A stretch of 64,000 nt of DNA from Laccaria trichodermophora (Eukaryota > Basidiomycota > Agaricomycetes > Agaricales > Hydnangiaceae). The stretch spans positions 868,001 through 932,000 of the forward strand of contig JACTVC010000003.1 of assembly GCA_018417955.1 (NCBI GenBank). The letters are read 5' to 3'. Position 1 is the stretch's first letter; every line of letters begins with the position of its first letter. A program made the translations under genes and the position numbers. This document shows positions 35,301-46,326 of this stretch, piece by piece. The notes under the pieces were generated by a model that had not been told where the DNA came from, did no database searches, and saw only the letters and a program-made list of their open reading frames with translations.

Positions 35301-35985
35301 GTCACAAACTCAAATACTTTGAGAATGCCGGTTGGGATGACACCTGGATCAGGACTGCCGAATCCCTTGTACGCGACGAGTTTGACCGAACATACGCATT
35401 CATGGAAATTGATGATGACGGCCTTGTACCGGTATGTTTTCTATCGTTATGTATCGACTCATACTTATATATATACCAGGCCCCTGAGGCTGCCGTCTCC
35501 GATTCCGACGAGAACATGTTCGACACTCTACCTGCATTAACGGCCTCTGACGAAACAGAGCTTCGCGATGAGCTCGACGAATACCTCAACACTAAGACAG
35601 AAAATGTCAAAGATCCGATTCGGTGGTGGGCTGGGAAAAAAGCTGAATATCCTCGCCTTCACCGTATGGCGTTGGACTATTTAACAATCCCTGGTACGTC
35701 TCATGAACTGACTTGATGGCATATTCTAACAACTCAACTACTTTAGCTACGTCAGTCGATGTTGAGCGGGTTTTCAGTCAGGGACGGCTGTTGCTTTCCC
35801 ATGTCCGCAGCCGCCTCTCTGTCCAGTCAACCCGTGCGTTGATGTGCCTCGGGGGATGGAGTTTGCTGGGCTATGTTAAAGACTCCGATGTGAAGGCGGT
35901 TACTGTGTTGGCGGAGGTTCCAGCTGATGCTGCTGAGGAGGATCTCGCAGCAGATTGGGATGCCATAGATGATGACGATGATTAG
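32340..35985 (+). pseudogene. hAT transposase (second family), one nonsense codon
   Basis: Starts MSSSNAPTQPRKRTASERSS (ATG 32340) and ends with an acidic tail at TAG 35983. In order: a basic N-terminus; an internally duplicated exon block (32460-33065); an acidic run (DDDDDSDDEDEDEVEILE); a BED-type finger (GCRVHSFQCAAQPC, then SNLRKHAKQCW); an RNase H-like core (RLNFATDAWTSPNHKAYVAI, TGDNASNNDAMIDEL, RCFLHIVSLAAKG); an acidic insert; and the hAT dimerisation end (ATSVDVERVFSQGRLLLSHV). Introns are short and canonical. A TGA at 33838-33840 follows DRGF, where the frame should read on into SLMKTGRPDYYIPS. With only one visible lesion, decay is recent or the codon is read through or spliced around. 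Confidence 0.85.
32460..33065 (+). repeat. Tandem duplication of an exon-intron block
   Basis: Positions 32460-32766 and 32767-33065 are direct repeats of about 305 bp, each holding an exon (RQPSVEEVEDEDN...RPRRTLSSTSTHILDD), an intron with gtatg/gtacg donor, and the next exon start (ATASSAAKKTGTKAAGS). The copies differ by scattered substitutions, and both keep frame and splice sites, so the protein gains a repeated basic/acidic segment. Confidence 0.9.
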
Positions 35986-36089
35986 TAGTTATAGATATCT
36001 TCGTGATTAATAGTTCACTTGTACGCCAAAATGGTATTATTGTTTGACTTATGACCGAGATTAAGACGATTACTACTTGATTAAGATAC

Positions 36090-36254
36090 CTACCCGTGGA
36101 GCCAAACCCGTAAGACCCGCCAAACCCGCCAAACCCACCAGAACCCATACCCTTACCCGCAGAAACCCGTACCCGTGGTCGAGGGTATGGGTTTCCAGGG
36201 GTAGGGGTACGGGTAAGGCCGAAAGTACCCGGGGGTTACCTGTGACAATGCCTA
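36090..36254. repeat. CGGGTA-rich hAT-like terminus, right
   Basis: Lies 100 bp after the hAT stop codon. It has dense acccgccaaaccc, acccgtacccgt and ggggtacgggta words and ends cctgtgacaatgccta at 36254, the inverted counterpart of tagtgattggcacggg at 28010. It is taken as the 3' end of the hAT element. Confidence 0.6.
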
Positions 36255-36593
36255 AGATGGATATGTTTATTGATTAGTATCACCTTATTCTATAGACAGC
36301 ATTTGTAAATCACCACGAGGGGGAAATATATATGTATTGGTTTCTTCCTGTGCTATGTTGTACAATACTATCTATGTCTGTCTATGTACAAAAACTGGAC
36401 TTCCATACTATGATACTATGAGGGACTATGTCGTGAGTAGGTGAGGCTATATATGTAATTATAGTATTATATAAACTGACAGCGATGCTATGGAGTGCTA
36501 TATAAAGGGGGGGTTGCAAAAGTGCTACCGTAGCTACCACGACTATATTGTGCAATGTTGTAACCACTTTTTTTCCTGATGTTCTTCTGTCAC
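36255..36593. other. Spacer, AT-rich
   Basis: No gene was seen. The first exon of the next gene would be expected here but is not recognisable. Confidence 0.4.
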
Positions 36594-37930
36594 AGCTCCG
36601 ATCTCTGAATCCTCAGCTGCAACTCTTGGGATCTCAACATCTACAGCTGCAGGCCCAGATGAGTCACACCTCAATCGTCCTCTGCGACCAGAGCACTACG
36701 ATGCAAGAGATCAAGCACAGAAAGCTTGGGAAGTCCGAAAGAATCAGCTGACGCAACAGAAGATGGCTACTGATGCTTTGAAACAAACAGTTACGATTAT
36801 GTATTGGAAGGTACATACATTATCGCTATGATGTGGTTTGTCAACTCACGCACATCCAGGCAGATGATTCTGAGGTCGACATCTTTACTGTCCCCTGCCC
36901 TCGGTTCCCTGTCTTTGATCTGAATTCTTGTGTGTCCATCATTCGGGCCGAAATGGGGATATCTGACAACGACAAACTGATCGAGACATTCGATCTTACG
37001 CAAGGGCACTGGGTCTGTCATAGCCCATCCACTCTGAGAGAAATCGGAACACAACCAACACTTCTGTACCGTACTCGTGGCGTCAAGGCCGGAATCGACA
37101 TGCAGGATGAAGTTACAAAGCTTGTCAACCATGGAAAGGCTCGCAAAAGGCCTGTCGAACTAATTCTTACCACACCACAAATTGATCGACGAGTTCGTCC
37201 ACGAATAGCATCCCCTTCACTGGCAGTCATCAAAGCTCCGAGTCCTCGGAAGAAAGAATTTGAAGTCCTTGAGTTGGATGACTCTGATGACGATCCACCC
37301 TCCCCCGGCACTGTCAGCTTGGTTTCAATAAAAAAAGAGAAATCAGCCTCCCCAGCTCCACTAACTCGGGCTCCATTGGTACCTCGGTCCTTGTTTGTGC
37401 CCTCAGTCAACAACGGAAAGTATCATCGTAATCGTTTACATCTGGCCTTGAAGTCTACCCCATCTGTTGATCTTACGGCAGAGTCTGATTCGGAAGTGGA
37501 TGAAGATGTTCTCGGTGTCAAAGCTAGTTCAGGTCATGCTGCGTGGCCATTGAAATATGTTGAATCAATGGCAGAGGGTTTCAGGCTCATGGACACGATG
37601 GAAGGAGAGCTTCGCTCGCGCTTTAGCGCCGCTTTCGGAATGAACTTCCCGGGGTCAAAGGCGACCTTCCATACTCACGCTAACATTTGGGAGGCCGCAA
37701 CAGAAAAGCAAAGGGACCAATATACCAAGGCCAGATTCACCAATGAAGGGCTGTGGAAGAAATTTCGGCATGATGTCCAGAATATGTATGGAGGAAAGGT
37801 ACCTGGTAAATGGGACAGGAAAGGAGAGACACGTCGAAAGGTTTCCTTCAAAGGAAGAAAGACAGTTCAGGTCAAGGTGGAGCCTCAAGAGTTTGAACAC
37901 CAACACGATGTGATTGTACTCGATGACTAG
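36594..37930 (+). CDS. Unknown basidiomycete family protein, 5' end missing
   Basis: Two exons are clear. About 36594-36811 (ESHLNRPLRPEHYDARDQAQ, ending TVTIMYWK) is preceded by a ctgtcacag acceptor, so an upstream exon is needed but not seen. After a roughly 50-bp intron, exon two runs to TAG 37928-37930. It has an N-terminal globular part (DIFTVPCPRFPVFDLNSCVS), a Ser/Pro/Asp-rich linker with KKEK and SDSEVDED runs, and a C-terminal block (WPLKYVESMAEGFRLM, FPGSKATFHTHANIWEAA, EGLWKKFRHDV). I remember this layout from multicopy basidiomycete proteins of unknown role. The hAT right end lies just upstream, so its insertion may have removed or displaced exon one. Confidence 0.55.
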
Positions 37931-39771
37931 CTATAGCAACTAGACATATCATTAGAACACTATATATTATTTCACCTCCTCTGAATAGCCGCGGGATTAA
38001 CAATGTCTGGCCAACCTGTGTAACTATAACTATACCCTGCCCCCTCCCATCCATCCCATTTGTCAGCGCTAACAGGGTACTGACGATAGACATGTGGAGG
38101 CGTTCGGAAGCTCTCCGACCCATGCAGATGATGGAAAACTTGGTGTGATCCAAACAATTGTTGTCTGAGTCGATGGCTCATGCTCGAAGGGAGTGTGCGG
38201 CACCAGACTTTGTGGAAGGACATAAGTGGATGGATGGAATGGGTGACTTGGTGGCAGTGCGTAGGTGGACGGATGAATGGGTGAAAGAGCGGCATTCTAT
38301 TTCATTGCTTCCCTAGGACAATATTTTTTAGTTACATCTACTGAGGTTCAAATAGGAAGACCAAACTCACAGAGCATGAACGACACCAACCAGCAACATC
38401 AACCTGACGCCTCGACGTGGTGCCGTTTCGGCAGCTTGACGCACTTCACACACCATCCTCCTCCCTCGTCGTCTCCCAAATTGTCGAGTCAGGTTGGTAC
38501 ATCAAGGAGAGGCCGGGAACGCTTGATAGGGCTTGTCTGTCGTCACGTTAGTCGTCCCCGCGGTTGGTACATCAAGGAGAGGCCAGGAGCGCTGGATAGG
38601 GCTTGTGTCGTCGTTGGCGGTGATGTGGGTTTGGGAAGCTCGGGCGTTAGACGTTGATTGCCCGCGTTAGCTTGTGTCGTCGTTGGCGGTGATGTGGGTT
38701 TGGGAGGCTCGGGCATTAGACGTTGATTGCCTGCGTTAATCGTCCCCGCATAGTTCAACGTTGATCGCCCGCGTTAGTAGTCCCTGGGTCCCCAAGTACG
38801 TCTTTTGCACTATTATCCATCAGTCAGTCATCTAGAACTCGATTGGCAGTGCCAGACACGTACCTCAACATCGAGGTATCTTGAGACCCTCAGCTCCCTT
38901 GACGGTCACTGATGACGAGGAGAGGTTGTCGTGGCTGGAAGTCAGGAATGGAGGGGTGAGAAAAGAGGTAGACGTGAAGTGAAAGACGTTGTATTCACAA
39001 CCTTAGTAAGCCATGCGTCATCCTCGCTCGACATGCATGATGCCTCCTCAGTTCCTCCTTGCTCCCGCAGCGACCTTGCCGAGCCTGTGAACGACGTCGA
39101 CACTGTGAGGAACTGTCAAGTGGGCGCTTCAAACACAAAACAATGCTAACGAACCTTGTAGAGCCCCATCAACGCCGAGTGTGACTATTACGTGGAGGAA
39201 AGAACCCTGGGGTCGGCATCCAGGTGAGTAGCTCAAGGAGAAATTAACGAAACTACTAAACGTACCTTTTCGATGTCTCCAGAGCCAACCGTTATCGTCG
39301 AGCTGAGACATTGCACATCGTGGGAGCCGTTAGCGTATACGACAATGCCTACGATGCACAAGCGTAGCCTCAACACCAGCCCCACTCTTCGTCTCAACAC
39401 CCGCAACACAAAATCATCCGTGGTTGTTCACTGCTTCGATGGTGGAGTTCGTCCGCCCTAGGAGGATGGATTTGGATTTGACGCCGATGAGGAAGGAGAG
39501 GTTCAGCCCACCCACCAAGGCCAGAAACAGCGCCGGATAGGCTTGTCCATCGTCGTCGTTGCATAGGTCAGTGAGCAGGAGAGAAAAGAAGTATGCACTC
39601 AAAGAGACCGAGGGCGCGCCATGACCTCATAACGGGCTACTTGTACATGGTCAGATCGGATGACATCATGGCGTCGAAGCATTCCCAAAATTTACGGCTT
39701 TTAGGGCTTGATGACCTCATACACTGTGTCGCCCGTAAAAATGTTATAGTTCACATGTTAAGAATAGTACA
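37931..39771. other. Repeat-bearing intergenic stretch, no gene recognised
   Basis: Only short ORFs without domains were seen. The stretch contains a tandem duplication at 38600-38740 and related phrases (gatagggcttgt, ggataggcttgtccatcg) at 38525, 38595 and 39537, so it is built from local low-copy repeats. Confidence 0.45.
38600..38740. repeat. 68-bp tandem duplication
   Basis: Two copies of gcttgtgtcgtcgttggcgg, continuing through gatgtgggtttggga to gttgattgcc. It is preceded by two dispersed copies of ggttggtacatcaaggagag (38491 and 38561). Confidence 0.85.
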
Positions 39772-41890
39772 TTAGCATACAAAATGTGGAACATGATAGG
39801 GGGTATTTCCTGCAAGATGTAATCTATCTATCACCTCCTCATTTCGTCTCTTGATCATTTCATCAAGAAAAAAATCAAAACGGTGGGCCAACATATCACG
39901 TACGATTGCAATATAACCCCCAAGCCACACATTCACCTGCTCAGCTGCAGAAGAATTGAATATCCACTTGGCTGTTTCATTCCCGTCATTGTCTGCATCC
40001 TTGTCAACGAGTTCGATCCATCTAGCTGGGTTACAGTGTTTCTGGCAGAACTCATCCGTGACTTTGTGCTTGGACTTGAAATGGAAAACATCGACAGGGA
40101 GAATAACTTGACCGAAGAATGAGTCCCCCTGAGTAGCGAGATGGGATTGCAGATGGCAGTTGTTGTCATAAAAGATGACATCTGGGAGGTCTTCACGTCG
40201 TGGATATACAGATTTCAAGAAATCCTAAAATTCACAGTTAGTAGATGAGGGAGAACATCAAATAAAGTAATAACCTTTACTCCTGATATCGCTTCAGCAC
40301 CAAACATTGTTCCACGGGCCAGGATGATGCCACAACAACTCACAATGAGCTGTTCATTGTGAGTGCGACGACGAGAAAAGCGCGCCTTTGGTTGTTGATT
40401 ACCAGAGTCCGATTTTCGTGATCCGTCATCTGCGTCCTGATCGAAATCGTGAGGATGCGGAGTGGTCATTGAGTCCGAAAGATGGGGCATATTATGTCGT
40501 TGTATGAGGTGACGCAATTGAAAGAAGGCTTTACCAACATCGTTTCGTGTTTCCTCTAGTTCACGATGTGAGGTTTCTGCACATGTCTGAAACCCCTTTG
40601 TAACCTTGGCAGTACAGCCAACAACAACGCACACCTTCTTTAACAAGGCATGCTCAAGGCAGAAATGTGCACGGTTGTTAGGAAGTGGTTGTGTACAATT
40701 ATGGACCTTACAACAAGGTCTCCCTATTGTAATTCCATCTGTGACGACAGCACGAAAAGAACCTGGGATGTTTTTTTTTAGTACAGGGCAATAGAGTAAA
40801 GAAATAAATACTCACGTAGATTATTGAATCCACTTCCAGGAAGGAACCTTTCACATTTTGAGCAAGCATGCATTCGCTCCACCTGACCTTCACTAATGAT
40901 ACGCTTATTTTGTGCCTCCATAGCAAGCTTGAGTCGATCATCGTTGTCGCCAATGTCAGGCAAAACAAGAACCTCACCACGCTCTGCACAATCGCGGAGC
41001 AAAGCGTTGAGGTAAAATGCACGAGAGACCTGCTCAGAGCTAATGGAAAGTGTTCCAAGTTCCTTAATGTGGATCCTGCGCTTGATCGCTGCGTTTAGAA
41101 TATTGCCACAGTTCTGAGACGAGACCCAAGCAAAAAGCATAAATGTACTGAAAAGCTCACACAAGCCGGCCTCGATGTAAGCGTGGTCCTCGATCTGAAT
41201 AAATTGAGGAACAGATGAACTGTAGAAATGGCGTGTGTGGTCAACAGAATAGTAGTTATGATAGTAGCGGATTTTGCAATCTAGCTCACAGCCCATCAAT
41301 ATCAACATATAGAGTGAGGTGGAATAGATGAACTGGAACAGGCGAGGGACGTTGAATATCCATGGCACGCACCAAGGCCACCCGTTGATTGGTAAACAAC
41401 CACCTCAACACGCGAGAGACTGCTGCGCTTGAGTGCGCTATCGCAAACATGGCAGCGGGAAACAGGGGGATATAACATATATGATGCTTTAGTGAATAAA
41501 TTTAGGGGCAACAATACAGATTTTATGGAAGAGCTCACCTAATTTTTCTTCAACACGAGGTGCCTTCCTCCCTGCTATATCCATCTGCCTTTTCTCTTGA
41601 TCTGTGAGATGCAAATCATCGGCATCTAATGACCAAATAAGGCTCTTCAGCCCAGCCCAGAGTTGGATCACAAGTATATCCTCGAGCTGGAGGACCTCTG
41701 TGAGAAAAATGTGGATGTACCCAGGGAGCCGATGAGGAGGTTCCTGAGATGTGGGAGGGGTATGCAATCTGATCTCATCGCAAATGTGAGATGTAATGCG
41801 GATGAAGCGGTCTAGATCGCGCCAGGAACAGTGATCGAGAAGACCTGTGAAGTTGTCAAGGTGTTTCCAGAGATCAGCGATGGAGAGCAT
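39772..41890 (-). CDS. KDZ-type transposase with CxC5/CxC6 clusters
   Basis: The likely start is ATG 41890 (MLSIADLWKHLDNFTG) and the stop TAA is at 39772-39774, with about five exons. An N-terminal helical region is followed by CxC5-like cysteines (YPPVSRCHVC and then CELDCKIRYYHNYYS), a helical block (FIQIEDHAYIEAGLCELFST) and the CxC6-like cluster (PCCKVHNCTQPL, HFCLEHALLKKVCVVVGC). It ends with the KDZ catalytic C-terminus (LPDVIFYDNNCHLQSHL, PVDVFHFKSKHKVTDEFCQ, HCNPARWIEL, FNSSAAEQVNVWLGGY, HRFDFFLDEMIKRRN). KDZ elements are eukaryotic DNA transposons expanded in basidiomycetes. The frame looks intact across exons, so this is the best candidate in the window for a functional transposase. 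Element ends were not found. Confidence 0.85.
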
Positions 41891-42020
41891 GATGCACCGT
41901 ATGTGGGAGGAGTGGACGGAGTGAGTGGGAGATGTCAAGAGGACAGGGTATTGAGGAAGTGGCTCAGAGTGGCCTTCAACATGTCACGTGTATGCCACAC
42001 GTCGCGTCGAAGACATGTCA

Positions 42021-42125
42021 ATGTGAACTCAAAGAAAGAATCTGTACTAGCATAAATAATGTGAACTTTGGTATGAAATTTTCAAGGTACGCTTTTTGGT
42101 ACACATTCCAGTACAGATTCTAAGT
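42021..42125. repeat. Short inverted repeat upstream of the KDZ gene
   Basis: aatgtgaact...gaatctgtact at 42021-42049 pairs with agtacagattctaagttcac... at 42102-42125, giving a stem of about 22 bp with a small bulge and a roughly 52-bp loop that contains another atgtgaac. It lies about 130 bp 5' of the KDZ start and may be a regulatory hairpin or a transposon end. Confidence 0.75.
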
Positions 42126-42172
42126 TCACATTATAAAGTGTACCAAAAATTTCTACTGTCGAAGCCCTCACT

Positions 42173-42223
42173 TATTTGGGCAGGACAAACAGTTCAAAAA
42201 AAACGCGTGTTCAATCATTTATG
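42173..42223 (+). repeat. Dispersed 50-bp repeat
   Basis: tatttgggcaggacaaacag followed by ttcaaaaaaaa and tcaatcatttatg recurs on the minus strand at 27698-27749 with a handful of differences. Each copy lies in a transposon-rich spacer. Confidence 0.8.
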
Positions 42224-42731
42224 CAAAGGGTAGTAACACTGGCAGAGGCAAATTGGCTTGAAGTCATTAATGATGGTCTTCAAGTGATGCTAAAACTCTC
42301 AGTCATCTATGAGATCACAGTGAGAAACCACATCGTCCTGAAGCTTCAATTTTTTTTGTGGATTTTTCTCCACACCAACTTGAGTGGAAATGATGTTGTC
42401 CTTTCGTGAAATGACTGCCCATCTCATGGGGTCCTTCAAATCAGATAAGCAATCAAAGGCGACGAAATGTGTTGTCCTCTACCTTAGGCTCCTTTGGAAA
42501 AACAGAGGTGATGGTTTGGAGGAATAAGCGGCACGACCTGGCTTCGGGAGTGAGCTTCAAACTTTGATACAACTAGGATGTGAGAAACGTGAACGCGTTG
42601 TGTAGATCGCGTGCCAAAAGCAAATATGACCACACAGCGCATGGACGACGTCAGACGACGTCTTTTCCCCCATGGGCCATTGGCTCACCTCCTCGCCACT
42701 GCTACCCCTCTTCCTCGCCCATTACTAAAAA

Positions 42732-44161
42732 ATGGCAGAAGCGCGCTGCTATACATGTATTTCGGACTTTCCTCTTCACAACTTCCGCGTTTTCACCTGC
42801 GGTATGCGGTTCGGTTGACTATGACATCGTCAAAGGAATAACGTGTCATTTACAGGGCATGGCTTTTGCGACACATGTGTTGATCATATGTTCGCCCAAG
42901 ATACTCGAATATGTCCCATGTGCCGTAGCCGAATCAATCAGCGCGATGCGCATCGTATATTTTTGGAGGTTGTTGACCCAGGTGTATCGTATGGAATGAG
43001 CGTTGTCGATGGGCTCAATCGTATAGACCACACGGCGGAACTCAGGAGTGTTTCCAAAGCGAAGGAGAAGCTGGAGAGAGCAGCCTTACAAGCTCAAGGG
43101 AATGAAGAGTTGACGGTACGCTACTCACCAACCTCATATGAATACACGCCTAACTTCTTGGGGTTCTAGGCCAAATTGCTCAAAGCCATGGAAGATCTTA
43201 ACGAACGTATCATCCCCGTCTTCACCGAAATCGCCACTCAGAAGGAAGTGATATCCAAGCTGCAGGAGAAAGTCAGCAAGATGAAGGAGGAGAGAGATGG
43301 CCTCAAAATTAAGGTCCACGCCTCTCAGCCACTCGTGAAAGAGGTGAAGGACCTGAAGCGCCAGTTAACCGAGTCGGAGGGGATTGCACACGACGCCTGT
43401 AAATTCGCTGAGGCCGCGAAAGACAAGGCTGTGGCCCTTGATCTAGAGCTCAGAGACTATAAGACAAGAGTGTCTGATCTCGCCAAAAACAAGCGTCATG
43501 TAGAGGATCAGTTGGAGCGACATGTTGCTGCGGTGAGCTGTTCTCTTTGTTTTGTTATGTTAGTCTTCTCAAGGAGCCTCTTTTAGACACGTTTGGAAAA
43601 GGAAAAAAGGAAGGCGATGAAAATACAAATTGCCAAGCTAACAGCGAAACTTGAAACGAAACAGAGGGAAGAGACAGATTATGAGTCCGCGCAGGTCAAC
43701 GGTTTCTGCTTACCATCCGCAACTACCACCTACAACTCCCACAGGAGCACGAAGATATTATAGCTGATACGCAGCCTTCTTTGGTGGTTCGATCCCCACT
43801 TCGTACGTCACGGTTCGACTATCAAGACGAGGAGCGCAGCAAGACAGTAAGACCATCCTCAATGGTGATTCGATCACCGCGACACAATGCAGTTCGGCCA
43901 TCTTCAATGGTAGTTCGGTCACCGCGACACAATGAGAATTCAAACGCCACTATGTTTGACTTTGAGGGTATGCCGCTTCCAGGATTCAAGTCGGACTGGC
44001 AGCCCAATCGCGTTAATTCACATGTCTTGAAGAGACGTTCTCTTGGAGCCGATGGAAATCATCGACGAGTAAGCAACCCGATACGTCTGGACAAGCATGG
44101 GCATCCGGTGGCTGCAGTACTATTGGGACCCAAGAAGACGTTGCGTTTCACAAATAATTGA
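42732..44161 (+). CDS. RING-finger protein with coiled coil
   Basis: ATG 42732 begins MAEARCYTCISDFPL. An intron (about 42803-42855) splits a C3HC4 RING, whose remaining ligands read TC-GHGFCDTC...CPMC, at residues 6-50. Further exons give a long coiled coil (ELRSVSKAKEKLERAALQAQ, then KLQEKVSKMKEERDGLKIKV and KDLKRQLTESEG). The C-terminal part has two near-identical PSSM-VIRSPRHN / PSSM-VVRSPRHN repeats, a third related VVRSPLR, and a basic tail. RING domains usually recruit E2 enzymes, so a ubiquitin or SUMO-type E3 role is inferred; the repeated SP motifs suggest phosphorylation. Gene models that ignore the first intron would miss half the RING. It is convergent with RPL11. Confidence 0.82.
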
Positions 44162-44473
44162 CGGATGGAGATGGCTGTAAATATTGCTCACGTCGACTGG
44201 CTATAAATTATTCACTCCCTTGTACGGGGAGGTTATACCCATGGATACCCCTACTTGCTCATCTATTTTTGGGAGATAATCACAACGCTCTTGTGCACAA
44301 GGATAAAGAGAAAGTACTTTCGAAGGCAAGCAAAATTATTCCCGCTTTCTCTCAAATCTTTCATTCAGCCAGAAAAGAGAGATTTCATGCATACACGTAA
44401 CACATGCCATATAGTATAGAGTGCATATCATAGCATGGCAACGGAGGATGAAGGAGATATATATGATGGTCGT

Positions 44474-45181
44474 TTATTTCTGGAGATCATACAATCTTCA
44501 GTACTCACTCAACAGAACTTCAAGAGAAACCAACTAACCAGGATAATGCCATCGAAACGTTGCTTGAACCAAGCCATCGTGTCGTCCTTCTTAATACGGT
44601 GTTGGAAGCCAATTCGTGTCTTCTTTGCCCTCCGCCTCGCCACCCGTGCGCCAGGTCGTCCCATCACAACGTAGAAATCCATACCAAAGATACCAATACC
44701 AGGGTCATACCTGGCACCCAAATCGATATGCTCCTGGATACCGAACCCAAAGTTGCCCGTTTCCGAGAAGTTCTTGCGGCGCAGCTCATACTCCTTCACC
44801 TTCAACCCACGCTCCAGAATTTCCTCCGCCTTGGGACCGCGGATGGTAACGTGCACAGCGATCTTTTCGTTACGACGGATACCGAATGTACGGACGGTGT
44901 AACGGGCTTTTGAGGTGACGGGTGTTTGGCCGGTGAGTTGTTCTAGGACCTTGGAGGCTCGGGTCAGACGATCACCAGATTCACCGACGGAGATGTCTGC
45001 GAGGGCATTAGTTTCTGGGAGCTGATGTATAGTCAAAAGACGCACTGATGACAAGTTTGTCAATACGAGGCTCCCTCATAACGTTAGTGGGTGTCGTTTT
45101 TGGTTCGGCCTGGTAGATTCATCGCGTAAAATCAGTTCTACATCGTCTATAACAACGACAAAAAGATTTCGTACTGACCAT
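44474..45181 (-). CDS. RPL11: Large-subunit ribosomal protein uL5 (eL/RPL11)
   Basis: Four exons: the first carries only the ATG (45179-45181), the second is 45046-45109, the third 44539-44996, and the last gives a lysine codon and stop (44474-44479). All introns are GT-AG. The protein, about 175 residues, reads [20 protein letters not shown] near its N-terminus, then [60 protein letters not shown] and [20 protein letters not shown]. This is the conserved cytosolic uL5, which binds 5S rRNA and contacts the P-site tRNA in the 60S subunit. The tiny first and last exons explain why simple ORF calls end in the wrong residues. It is single and intact, and convergent with the RING gene on its left. 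Confidence 0.96.
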
Positions 45182-46326
45182 TTTGTCGAGGATGGTGGTT
45201 TGTCGCTGTGCCTACCTTGCTTGAAAGTGTTTAGTGCGTGTTTGGTGAGCTCGTGACGGGTGGCTGAAACCTTATTTTTTGATTCTGCTTAGTGAACGGA
45301 ACTTGCCGAATCTAGTCAGTTTTGGCGCTCAATTGACGCTCAATCTCGGCGTATCACTTGCTGCCCTTGCACACCATTCCGACTGGTGGATAAAGGATTC
45401 GAAAACACGTCAGTTGGCAACACGCATCAGGACCCACCTGCTTCTCCTGGTGCTCCCCGATTCGGCCTTTGTAAGAAGCTGTACCATATTTCTCACCTCA
45501 GATGCCTGCAGATGCGTTGTGCCGGACATGCTGCATCTTACTTGTTTGATATGTTGCAATTCAGTACGCTTTGCATAATAATAATAATCCATGAATCTGC
45601 CGCCCTTCGGTGATAATCTCTCATGACCTCCACATATTGACAACGTCGACCCCACAGCAGAATAATTTTACCGGAGGTTAACCACCACCTAGCATGCTCC
45701 ACCATTTTCGCGCGGGTAATCGTTGAAACCGAAATTTCGATTGTTCATTCAAATTGCAAGGCTTGTCAGATAGACCCACTCTTCGACACCTAACATCGCA
45801 AATGCATATCGTTTATCCGTCGGGCTGCGGCGGGCTCCCAGGCACTTGTGGCGACAAATGTCGGTCGCAAACCTTCGCCGACCGATCTAATCACTGTTTG
45901 TGGTTGTTTTCTATCAAACATCATAGAATGTGCTACAGCATCTCGAGATTCTCGAGAGATCTTCGCGTTTCAATGTCTGTGGAAGGTCTGTTTCTTGTGC
46001 TAATATCCAATTAGAGGCGTCGAAACATGATTCGTTATAAATTTCACAAAATTGTTAGGGACCATGTTACCCAGACCTGGAATAGCCTAGGACGGTCTTT
46101 CTGAACCTCCGACCAATTCAACATAAAAATTGCGCACGCTAGCAGAATGTTTGTCACCTCCTGTTACCGCCAACCATGCTCCCTCCCGGAACAGTCCGGA
46201 CCAAACGCGACCGTGCTAGAGTGAGAGCCGCTGCCAGACCCCTCAGGATAGAGGGAACCGAGAATCTTCCCGTCGAACTTTTTCTCGATCCATTAACTCT
46301 CACTGTCTCAGAGGAAGAGTGTGCCG
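45182..46326. other. Intergenic, divergent promoters
   Basis: Separates RPL11 (leftward) from the second RING gene (rightward). Short ORFs are present but none has a domain. An upstream ATG at 46172 opens a 52-codon frame (MLPPGTVRTKRDRARVRAAA) ending at a TGA just inside the next gene's start region. It could be a uORF or an alternative first exon. Confidence 0.5.

Noticed and set aside
28010..36254. Declaring the 8.2-kb Spt5/hAT unit a proven composite transposon
   Set aside because: No 8-bp duplication was found at the proposed ends, so it is kept as a hypothesis only.
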